64,000 nucleotides of DNA from Parietichytrium sp. I65-24A (taxonomy: Eukaryota; Sar; Bigyra; Thraustochytrida; Thraustochytriidae), in contig BLSF01000022.1 of the NCBI GenBank assembly GCA_012862575.1, forward strand, positions 248,001 to 312,000, read 5' to 3'. Under the pieces are notes generated by a model. The model was not told the DNA's origin and ran no database searches. It saw nothing but the letters and a program-made list of their open reading frames with translations. Made by a program: the position numbers and the translations under genes. Shown piece by piece: positions 39,491-48,285 of the stretch (position 1 is its first letter; every line of letters begins with the position of its first letter).

Positions 39491-40336
39491 CTACGAAATA
39501 AGCGGAATGCCTGTAGGTGTTCGAGCCCTATACGCGGGGTACTCGGAAGGGAAAAATCGAACGAGGGACTTTTCTTCCACTTCGATTCGCACGCTAAAAA
39601 ACTTCCACGACACAAATGCGTAAGCTACGAGGCAGATTGGGTTGCACAGCAAAAGCTGTGTGCCAACGCTCCACCAGAACCATCCAAAATATGACGGATG
39701 GCGCACAACCTTGTACAAGCCAGTTGTAACCAAGCGATGCGTTTTGCTCTTCGATTCCTGGATGAGGTGCGTAAAGTTGCTCTTGGCAGTCACCATGGCC
39801 CCCGTCCTAAACCCTTGGCCGATAACAACGACGACGAAACCAGCGATCATCACGGCTGTGGCCCACGAGGACGCCTTGAGCGAAGGGACGATGAGTGCTT
39901 CAAGCCAGAACTCGGCCCAAGACACCAGCATCGCGATCTGGTACTGTACGCTTTGATCCAGCAGGAATGACTGGAACGACGCGATGGGTGCGTTGTACCG
40001 CATTGTCACCATGAACTCCGCCAGATGGTATGTGCACAGCATCACCATGTACACCGCCCACGCCACCACCGCCGTTCGCGCCTGGTACCAGATGCCCCAC
40101 ATCGCCAAGCACACGTGCACGCCCAGCACCATGCCCAGGCCCGCGGCCGCCACCGCCACCCTCCCAAGCCCAGCTCCGCTGCTAAACTGCACTGCGCTGG
40201 CCGCTCGTCGAGGGTCGCAAAGGCCGTCCAGCAGCTCCCAGTACGCGTCCACCGGCCGCACGCTGCCGCCCTGCAGCTCCACCACCACGTTCGTCAACCT
40301 CACGCGCTCACCGTCCTCGCCAACCTCGCGCAGCAT
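39491..40336 (-). CDS. Protein-S-isoprenylcysteine O-methyltransferase
   Basis: A 281-residue protein from the first ATG (MLREVGEDGERVRL), close to the usual ~280 length of the family. The longer 317-residue frame starts at GTG in a CA-rich repeat. Residues ~70-250 hold several membrane helices. The C-terminal catalytic region is typical of ICMT/STE14: GLYKVVRHPSYFGWFWW (SAM/substrate site), then FFSVRIEVEEKSLVRFF and EYPAYRARTPTGIP, with the paired glutamates. It methylates the prenylcysteine at the end of CaaX proteins such as Ras and Rho in the ER. Residues ~1-60 do not match ICMT well and may extend it, or a 5' exon may have been missed. Confidence 0.9.
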   Translation of the reverse strand: MLREVGEDGERVRLTNVVVELQGGSVRPVDAYWELLDGLCDPRRAASAVQFSSGAGLGRVAVAAAGLGMVLGVHVCLAMWGIWYQARTAVVAWAVYMVMLCTYHLAEFMVTMRYNAPIASFQSFLLDQSVQYQIAMLVSWAEFWLEALIVPSLKASSWATAVMIAGFVVVVIGQGFRTGAMVTAKSNFTHLIQESKSKTHRLVTTGLYKVVRHPSYFGWFWWSVGTQLLLCNPICLVAYAFVSWKFFSVRIEVEEKSLVRFFPSEYPAYRARTPTGIPLIS

Positions 40337-40417
40337 CTTCCCAACCACCTCTCGTAAGTCCGCGGTCCGCAAGCTCCTGCTATGTCCCGGATGCTTTATC
40401 GTCTGCTCACACCCCGC

Positions 40418-40460
40418 ACACACCACACACCACACACCAAACACCTAACACCAAACACAC
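40418..40460. repeat. (CACACACCA)n repeat upstream of the ICMT gene
   Basis: Five or six diverged 7- to 9-bp units (ACACACC, AACACCT). The GTG-initiated extension of the ICMT frame begins in it. Confidence 0.85.
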
Positions 40461-41629
40461 GCCACGGATTGCCGACCTGCTCGCCCAGCTGCGAGCTTCC
40501 AAGGCTTGGTGGAATTGGTGGAATGCAGAGAGCAAGCAAGATGATGCAAAATATGCAAGATGAGCCAGGGAAACGAAGGCATGTATATATTATATATGCA
40601 TGTGTATACTGAAAGCGAGGTTGGCGCGTGGGAGAGAGACGGGATCGGGCTTTCTTCAAGGTTCTTGCTTTCAGTTGAGATGCGTGAAGCTTGTCTCTTG
40701 CGAGCCGTCGTGTGGAAATGGGATTGACTGACTCATTGATGCGGCCTTCGATTTTAGCAAGTCTTGGACATGGAAAACATGGAACTAGAGGGTCGTCTTG
40801 CTTGCCAGAATGCTCGCCTTCGGTTCGCTGATCCCCGCCGGTGCCCTTTCGCCGGGCGGTGCTCATCGTCAACTTCGGATACGCGATCCCGATGTCTCCA
40901 AATCCATAGGAACCTCAGAAGAGCAGAGCGGATGGCATTATCGTATAAAGTTGTCAAGCGCAGGCCGACCGCGGAGTTTGCGTTCTCTTCTCCCCGTTGC
41001 CAATGCAACTCGCAATACTTTACAATCCACTCCATCTCGAGCACGGGCATTGTCCGTGCGACATCGCTTCTCTCTCGCACTTCCGGAGGACCGTGCATGC
41101 AATTCCTAACGTTCGCGACCTGTGCCTTCGACCTTCGTTCTTCGACCTTCGTTCTCGAGGGATGCGTGAGGTTGCGAGTGGGTTCTGGTCTGTCTCAGTC
41201 TCATCAGAGGCTCTTCATTCGCATCCATCCGACGGGTCCCATAGGTCCCATAGGTCCCATAGGTCCCATGCCACGTGTGCCTATGAGTGCCCGAACTCCA
41301 GCTGTAGTAGAGCTGATGCCAGTATGCCAGTATGCAGAGACATTGCACAGTGACAGTGCCACTGACAGTGCACAGTGCACAGTGTTTGTTACCGGTAACG
41401 GACACCTCGAGGCACGAGGCCGAGTAGGAGTGAGCATGGTGAGGAATGTAGCTGCGTTGAGAGGAGTGCAGCGAGAGCGCGGGACAAAGGAAGCAGCGCA
41501 GAGGCGCAGGGAAGGTTTGCGTTCATGCATGCAGCCTTTCGCGTTTCGGGAAATTGGTAGTGAAGAGAAAGAAGAAAAGGCTGGAACTGGAATTCAACGA
41601 CTGGCAGCGAGGTGGGAGAGGTTTGCAGG
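40461..41629. other. Divergent intergenic region
   Basis: A 289-residue plus-strand frame (40764-41633) crosses the repeat at 41234-41270 and ends only at the next gene. It has no domain, and the repeat-encoded Gly-Pro-Ile run argues that it is chance. Confidence 0.5.
41234..41270. repeat. 9-bp tandem repeat (ATAGGTCCC)n
   Basis: Four copies, the first diverged, upstream of the gene at 41630. Confidence 0.9.
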
Positions 41630-42358
41630 ATGAGCTTGTCGCAAGAGACGAGAGCGTTCTTGAATCGCCTTGACACGCGACGTACTGCTAGCCAGCAGCA
41701 AGTCGCGCAGGTGCTTGACAGAGCCCGGGAGGCTAGAATCAAGTCTTCTGGCAGGCCTGCCCGGGCCAAGTCTCCAAATCCTGTGCAAAAGGACAAAGAT
41801 GCAGCGGCGGAGAAGAGAGCGCGAGCGCAAGAATACAAGGCGCCACGGCCAAAGCCTCGCCAAATCGATGAGCGGCAAGAGGAGCGACGACCAATGCGAC
41901 GACCAGCTAAGGCGATCCAGGAAGCCCTCCGTGAAGACCAGCATTCAGGACCAGCACAAGCTCCTCTCGATCGCCGGTTTCGGCGAGGCAACCCTGAACT
42001 CGAAAAGGCAAAGCTGCAGCTCACGTTTCAATTTAAAGGTGGCAAAGCGCTTCCAGACGCCGGTCTCCCTGCCGCGATGGAAGGGAACATACCATTGCAC
42101 ATGATTACAAAAAAGAGCGCTGGTCATCGTCCACGGAGAAACGCGGACAGCAGCACTGAGAGCGCCGGGCAAAAGCGTATTACTGAACTAGAGGCTGAGT
42201 TTGACCACGTGATGCAGCTCGTTGAGTCAAAGCGACAGGTCCTTGAGTCTGCGAGCAACCCAAGAGCAGTGGCGAATCTTCGAGCAGAGCTTAGCAGACT
42301 CATTGATGAAACGAAGACCCTCCATGAGCTTATCGAGGCTGAGAGAAAGCAGCTTTAA
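41630..42358 (+). CDS. Small basic coiled-coil protein, possibly UPF0193/EVG1-like
   Basis: A 242-residue protein from ATG at 41630 (MSLSQETRAFLNRL); the frame also reads six codons upstream from GTG. Residues ~30-110 are Lys/Arg-rich. Residues ~120-160 contain KLQLTFQFKGGKALPDAGLP. Residues ~180-240 form a coiled coil (ELEAEFDHVMQLVESKRQVL...ELSRLIDETKTLHELIEAER). Order and spacing recall UPF0193 (human C22orf23), a family present in many ciliated eukaryotes, but the resemblance is weak and from memory. The frame is clean, converges on the NEL gene (231 bp between stops) and is probably real. Function unknown. Confidence 0.6.
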   Translation: MSLSQETRAFLNRLDTRRTASQQQVAQVLDRAREARIKSSGRPARAKSPNPVQKDKDAAAEKRARAQEYKAPRPKPRQIDERQEERRPMRRPAKAIQEALREDQHSGPAQAPLDRRFRRGNPELEKAKLQLTFQFKGGKALPDAGLPAAMEGNIPLHMITKKSAGHRPRRNADSSTESAGQKRITELEAEFDHVMQLVESKRQVLESASNPRAVANLRAELSRLIDETKTLHELIEAERKQL

Positions 42359-42589
42359 TTATACGAGGCAATACCGGTCGAAGATTTGAAAATCACACGT
42401 ATCAGCCTGGTTCTCGACACGAAGAGGTGCGTCTGTGTAAGACACTTTTCTTCAAAATTAGCTCCCCCGCGCTCTTGGAAAAATGTGTGCTAGTGAAAAT
42501 TAGATGATGATGGATGTTAAAATTTTAATAATTCACAGTAAATAAATAAATAAAAAAAGCCAAAATGTTCACTTTATATTGCATCATAG

Positions 42590-44977
42590 TTAACTGTAAA
42601 CAAGGCACCGCTGCAGACGGGACATATCAGAAATTTCAACGTGGGTGCCGTTTAGATCCATACCAGTTTCTACCCAGTGCCGCCTCAAGTCGTGCAAGGA
42701 CCAGACGTTGCGCCCAAGTACCACCGGGTCTTGCATGGGATTGCCGATCACGTCAGTGAGGGAAGCACTTGCGCGACGGCTGGACTCGCGGAGCGCACTC
42801 CAGTCCATCATATAGTCTTGAGAGTATTCAAAGCGCAACTGCCTCTGCCACTCCGGCCAGGTCAAGAGCCAGGACTCAAACGCATCAGCCGAGATGGCCA
42901 TCGCCTCATTCTTCGCCTTGTTGATCTCCTTGTTGGAAACCGAGATATAGCTCGGGAAGTTCATGTCAAGTGCCGAGCACGGGAGACCGAGAGCATCGCG
43001 AAGTGCGATTTCAAAGCGAAGATAAACGCACACATCGTCAACAAACTTGAGAGACTTGATCTTCTTCTCAACGTGACGATGGACCACGTCCAAGCGCATG
43101 ATACCTAGCCCAAGTTGACGCAATTTCTCCCGATCTCCACGAGCTTGCGCAGCTCTCACAATCACGTTCATCTGATTGATCGCCCATATGGGCTTGTCGC
43201 TGCAAGTATCTACGCTGTCGACGATTCGCGCAATAAGCTCTGTTCGAGCAAAATCGTTGTCTACGAGGACACGAAGAACTTCGACTACTCTGCGGGCAAG
43301 GTCCCTTTGCGTGTCTTCTTTCTGAAAGTCTTTCGCTTTGATCAACTTTGAAAAGAACAGCAGCACGCTCCGCTCAGAGCCTTTGTCAATGATTGCGTCT
43401 AGGTCCAGAGACTCGGCCTTTTCGGCGGCAAACCCAGCTCTGTCAACCCAAAATGCTACAGCATCGCGTAAACTTTCAAATTTTATCTCTGCCTCCTGCC
43501 TGCGAAAGCTCTCGTGGTTGGCCCGTGACAGATGGAAACGGAGGAATGCTGGCTCCTCGTCGCGCAGCCACTCCAGTTCCGTCTCCGGGACTGAGGTGCC
43601 ACCAAGATAAATATTGTGAGGTCCTCCAGCCGCTCTCTCGGGCCATTCCAACATTGCTGTGCCCAAGGAGTGCAGAGCCGAGCAGCCTTCTAGGTATACA
43701 TCGCCGCCAACGGCGAACTGCTTTCCTTCGGGCAGAGCGCGAAGACTGGTGCAGTCCGTCAAATTCAAGTACGTGCCCACCATCAGTACGTTGGGCAAAG
43801 TTTCCAGCGCAGTGCACGACTTGAGCTCCAAGTTGCCGTTGAGAACGATCTCGGCTGGAAGATCAACGAGTTCAGTACAGCCATAGCAATTGAGACCGTG
43901 CCCCAAGTAGCCCCACTGCCCAATAGAAGCCAAAGCAGAGCATCTTCTCGCCAGAATAGATCCACCAACTCGCCATCCCGCCGGAATGATCGCCAGAGCT
44001 GAACACCCATCCAGGTTAACGTCGCCAGCACATGACAGCTTCCCTGGAAGATGTGTGAGCATTTCGCAGTGAGCCAGCATCAGATTGCCAGCAACCTCCA
44101 CCTTGTTGCAGAGGCTTTTAAGCGAGGGGCAAATTGTTAGATCCAGATCCCCGCCAACGAAAAGCGAGGTGGAGCCGAAATTAGTAAGGCTTGAGCACCC
44201 AGACAGGTCGAGAGTGCCGCCTACGCGCAGATCGTCTGGTAAGTACTTCAATCCTCCATAGGGTATCTTCAAATTTCCCTCGAATTCGACATTCGGTGGC
44301 AAGGTGTCCAACAAGGCGCCGATTTTGCTCAAGTCCACCATCGGCTCAACAATAACCATTCTGAGAGCCCCGTTCTCTCGCCGGGCAACATATCTACAAA
44401 ACTTCAAAAGCAAAGAGACAAGATCTGCTCGCGCTGCTAGGGTCCCTGAACTCAAGACTTGGCCAGATTTTCGTTTTGAATTCGATGATGCTTGGTGCTC
44501 CTCGGTCCCGGAAGTGGCCCAACTCTTGAGCATTTGGCGGAGTGCTTTGCGATCCGCCGCGGTTGTGTTGACCAGCTGGTATGTATGCGCCCGAAACCTC
44601 GTTGGCGCATCCCGTTTCACCCTCCCACGATTGCGCATGAGCTCCTGAAAGTTCATCCTATTGTTTTCGTCATACCTCTGAATCCCCATTGAAGGGATCA
44701 TTGCAGACGGCATCGCTGGCGGCAGGCTGGCAATTGCTGCACGCGCGCTATGTATTCTGTTGCCGATTATAGCCGCCTGCTTTCCTGCCGTAGACTCTGC
44801 TATCTTTTCGCTCATCATTTTGCCAAACCGCGCCCGACGCTCTTGCAGGTTGCCTATCAGGCCTTCGCTGGACACCTCGTCCGCATCGCTCACGTCGCTC
44901 GTGACACTATCTTCCGCTCGCTCCCGGCCCAGCGTGCGGTTCAGCCGCCGCTCAAGCTTTCTCAGCTGCTGCTTCAT
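42590..44977 (-). CDS. LRR-NEL E3 ubiquitin ligase (IpaH/SspH type) with U-box-like tail
   Basis: A ~795-residue single-exon protein from the first ATG (MKQQLRKLERRLNR); the 882-residue frame begins at TTG. Residues ~1-220: a basic N-terminus and helical region. Residues ~225-460: about ten short LRR-like units of ~21 residues with SCTALETLPNVLMVGTYLNL spacing, similar to bacterial LPx-type repeats. Residues ~460-720: an NEL (novel E3 ligase) domain. The active-site region is DTCSDKPIWAINQM, with C592-x-D594, followed by MRLDVVHRHVEKKIKSLKF, VDDVCVYLRFEIALRDALGL and FESWLLTWPEW, which track SspH2/IpaH in order. Residues ~740-790 (IGNPMQDPVVL...LHDLRRHWVETG) resemble a degenerate U-box. NEL ligases transfer ubiquitin from E2 through a thioester. 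The domain call is strong; the U-box call is tentative. Confidence 0.8.
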   Translation of the reverse strand: MKQQLRKLERRLNRTLGRERAEDSVTSDVSDADEVSSEGLIGNLQERRARFGKMMSEKIAESTAGKQAAIIGNRIHSARAAIASLPPAMPSAMIPSMGIQRYDENNRMNFQELMRNRGRVKRDAPTRFRAHTYQLVNTTAADRKALRQMLKSWATSGTEEHQASSNSKRKSGQVLSSGTLAARADLVSLLLKFCRYVARRENGALRMVIVEPMVDLSKIGALLDTLPPNVEFEGNLKIPYGGLKYLPDDLRVGGTLDLSGCSSLTNFGSTSLFVGGDLDLTICPSLKSLCNKVEVAGNLMLAHCEMLTHLPGKLSCAGDVNLDGCSALAIIPAGWRVGGSILARRCSALASIGQWGYLGHGLNCYGCTELVDLPAEIVLNGNLELKSCTALETLPNVLMVGTYLNLTDCTSLRALPEGKQFAVGGDVYLEGCSALHSLGTAMLEWPERAAGGPHNIYLGGTSVPETELEWLRDEEPAFLRFHLSRANHESFRRQEAEIKFESLRDAVAFWVDRAGFAAEKAESLDLDAIIDKGSERSVLLFFSKLIKAKDFQKEDTQRDLARRVVEVLRVLVDNDFARTELIARIVDSVDTCSDKPIWAINQMNVIVRAAQARGDREKLRQLGLGIMRLDVVHRHVEKKIKSLKFVDDVCVYLRFEIALRDALGLPCSALDMNFPSYISVSNKEINKAKNEAMAISADAFESWLLTWPEWQRQLRFEYSQDYMMDWSALRESSRRASASLTDVIGNPMQDPVVLGRNVWSLHDLRRHWVETGMDLNGTHVEISDMSRLQRCLVYS

Positions 44978-45040
44978 CTGACTCACAAGCCTTTCCGCCA
45001 CACTTTCGGAGCCACTTTCCCACTCCAAACGCCAAAAATT

Positions 45041-45070
45041 TCTCTCTGCTCTCTGCTCTCTGCTCTCTTT
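45041..45070. repeat. 7-bp repeat (CTCTGCT)n upstream of the NEL gene
   Basis: Four copies about 60 bp upstream of the chosen ATG. Confidence 0.9.
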
Positions 45071-47668
45071 CCAGCTCAGCTTACCATAAACGCACAGCCA
45101 AACGTGTGTGCGCACTAGTCCGCCCTCGCTTACTGCTTGTGTGTGTATGTGTGTGTATGTGTGTGTTGTGTGATTGCGTATATCTATGGCTGGGCTCTTT
45201 GTACGTGTACACGTTATAAAGGGTACTCGGGGACTCAATGCGAGTAACTCAGTACTCTCTGTCTGTCTGTTCGCTCCAACAAAAGTTGAACTTTGCTCCA
45301 GAGCTATGGATCCATTACTGGAAAGTGTAGCGACGACTAGAGCGAGAGCAACAACGTGTTATGCTCTCTGTTGAATAGGTACTCAGTAGTGGAGTGGTAG
45401 CCTACTGCAAAAGGACTGGCGCACACTTTGGGTTCTCCTTTCAGGTTCTCACTCTCACTTGGGTTCTTCAGATGTCCTGTGAAGCGAGGCTGCTGGTTTT
45501 GCAGTTTCGCACGAGCCAAAATTTGGTAGAAAAGAAGCTTCAGAACGAGGTACTAGCCGGGGAGGCTGGAATGGGCAGAAATGGAGCATTTATAAAGCGG
45601 TTCGAGGGAGGCGTCGATGGGTTCTTCAACCTGCCCTTGGGTTCTTGAGTGCGCTGTGCTGGTAGAATCAAGCGAGACTTGTAGTAGTGAATGCATTAGT
45701 GAGGCTTATAAGGTGTGTGACAGTGAGCGTGTTCTTCGCAACAGGCAGACTGCTATAACGCTGCTAAGACAGATAGCGATCGTATTTGTCTGACGAAGTG
45801 GGTCTTAAGCTGACTTAATCTCTACTAATTAGCACTCGTTTATGTGAGTGAGTACCATCGTTTGGTGGCATCTCGCACACTCGATGGTCCTACCACGCCG
45901 TAGAGTCAATTACACCAGAGTGTGCGAAAAGGTGGGATGAACAATAGAACGTCCATTTGTTCGAGAATAAACGAACGTGGGAGAGAACTTGACGGATCTT
46001 GACACGTGCGAGGTCAAAAATGTGTGAAATTGGAAACTCAAGACTCACGAGTCACGGGTATGATGAGAGCTTTTCGGATCCGAGTCTGCGGAGCGCCAAA
46101 AGTTCTCGAGGGTGGGAATAGTGGGAAACACAACACTTTGTCGTGGGCTGAAAGAATAAAGTGGCTGAAAGGCACAGCTCTGTCCTCTCCGTTGGACAGC
46201 GACGACTTCTTTCGCCCACTTACATAGTCCACGTCCACCACACGAAGGTTGCTTGCATTGTGATTGCTAGCCAGTCAAAAGGCGTCAAAAGAAGAAAAAG
46301 TGCGAAGTGTGTGTCATACACAGTACTTTGGCAGTAAGCTGGGAATCAATGTCAGAACAGATTCGTTTTCGCTTTTGGCAGATTTTTGCAGAATCTGAGA
46401 TGATCATCGACATCCTCGGTTCGGCAAGTTCAAGTTTGGCCATTCGAGCAAGTCTTTGGCTCGAAAGGTCCCTGTTGTTTACTTATCTGTTGGCGAGATG
46501 TGGACATGATCATGTGCAATGTGCGAGCCATGACGAGGATCACGTGTACAAAATACAAATCGCATTCATTGGCGAGTGTAGAGAATTCTTTCTTTAGACC
46601 ACTACGAGCTCGCCAATCGCTCTCCACATACATAAGCCTCCGCGGCGGCCGTTCGATGAGTTTGTTGGTCGCAAGCTTCGCTATCCTCCACGCTCATTCG
46701 TACCCGTTGCTGCAAAACAACATTGTTGACTTGCCAGCATTTGCCAGCATAGAAAAAAAAAAGAGAAAAAAAGAATGCTAATCAAGAGTCCTAATGAAAG
46801 CACGTGCCAACCGCAGGTCACGTCAATGAGCTTATTCTGAGCCCACAATAATTACGAGTCGCTAGGAGTACGAAAGCTACTGCTTCTTAATCAGTGTATT
46901 GAGTAGGGCACACACCTCACAGGTGTCCGTGGTTAAGGTTTGCACTAGATAGACCGTATCGGACACACGATAGCGCCTTAGCGTTCGGTAGTGTTCAGGT
47001 TCAGCGTCTACTTGCTCTGCTATGATTTACCTTGGTTGAGGTTCACATAAACATTTCTGGCTCGTTTGAGACTTCTCTCGGCAAGTGGTAGATGTCCTTG
47101 GCACACCAATCATTGCAAATATTTGTTGACATTTCCAAAAACCACGAATTACCAGCTGTAAAAACGAATCTTAAAAAGTTAAAGAAGGAAGCTTCGTTTC
47201 AAGGTTTGCTCATTGAACAATGAAGACAACCAAGATGAGATGACTCCGAAAAAGTTAAATCAAACTCACACCGGCCACAGGACTGGTGGAGAATGTGGTG
47301 GCCCTCTTTTCGACTAACCACCACATAACCCACATCGAGAAAATAGAGGGTGTCCACCGTGTGTCCACGGCCCATTAGACAGCAGGAAGAGACACCTCAC
47401 CGGCTACCGCTCAATACGCCCAATCCTTAACTGCCTATTACTCGCAGGTCTAACTACCCCTAGCAGTACCACTCGCAATACTTTCCAAGCTGATCGATTC
47501 TGTAAGTGACCTAGCTCTAGAAGAAGGAGCGTGCGGCAGTAGCCAGTGCTATACGACTCTATCAGAGCGCTTATTCAGACAACTATGACAAACTATAAGG
47601 TCAAATCGTGAGATGGTGAGAGGGAGAGAATGTGAGAGAATGTGAGAGAGGGCGAGCCGAGAGCACCA

Positions 47669-47695
47669 CAGAGAGAGAGAGAGAGAGAGAGAGAG
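47669..47695. repeat. (GA)n microsatellite
   Basis: About 13 dinucleotide units, about 600 bp upstream of the metalloprotease start. Confidence 0.9.
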
Positions 47696-47789
47696 GAAGC
47701 AGAAAGTCGTAGAAAGTCACGACTTTCACTCACTCTGTCACTTTGTCACTCTCTCTCTTTTGGGGAAGGTGGAGTATTGCAATGCGACA

Positions 47790-47829
47790 AACAGCCAAAC
47801 AAACAAACAAACAAACGAACGAACAAACA
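47790..47829. repeat. (CAAA)n/(CGAA)n microsatellite
   Basis: Tetranucleotide run with substitutions, upstream of the metalloprotease gene. Confidence 0.9.
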
Positions 47830-48285
47830 GTCTCACACACGGCAACCGCGTGAGGGAAGCAGCGAGCACGCCACACAGAGACAGACAGACACACTTGCGC
47901 GCATTCATTCATTCATTCATCATTCACTCACACGCCATACGCAAACTAGCAAGTCACTGTCGCCGAGTTGGAGAGTCGGAGAGTCGGAGGAGTCGCACGA
48001 GCAGAAACACAAACATAGAAACATAGACACATAGAAACATAGAGGAAGAAGAGACAGTGCCGAGGTAAAAGCGGGGTTGGCTCGCGGGATCACTGGGAGG
48101 TGCGGAAAGATAAAGATACCAGACAGAGCGGGTGGCGCATACTTTGAACTTTGATCTGATTGTACGGAGTACCAGAAGAGAGCAGGAAGAGCCGGCGCGA
48201 GCTGCAGTCTCGCTAACGCAGCTCACAGCGCGCAGCGCAGAGACCGCCAAACACGAATCACACACCGGGACTACCTCCGCGCAGG

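Larger units (their letters stand above)
45071..48285. other. Divergent intergenic region, about 3.2 kb
   Basis: It lies between the NEL gene and the metalloprotease gene, with no recognisable gene. Simple repeats: TGTGTA/TG at 45138-45171, GA at 47669-47695, CAAA/CGAA at 47790-47829, CATT at about 47904-47921. Several frames cross these repeats and are rejected. Confidence 0.55.

Noticed and set aside
40764-41633. 289-residue plus-strand frame
   Set aside because: It crosses the 9-bp repeat at 41234-41270, has no domain, and runs into the start of the next gene.
47642-48034. 130-residue plus-strand frame
   Set aside because: Composed largely of GA, CAAA and CATT microsatellite translations.
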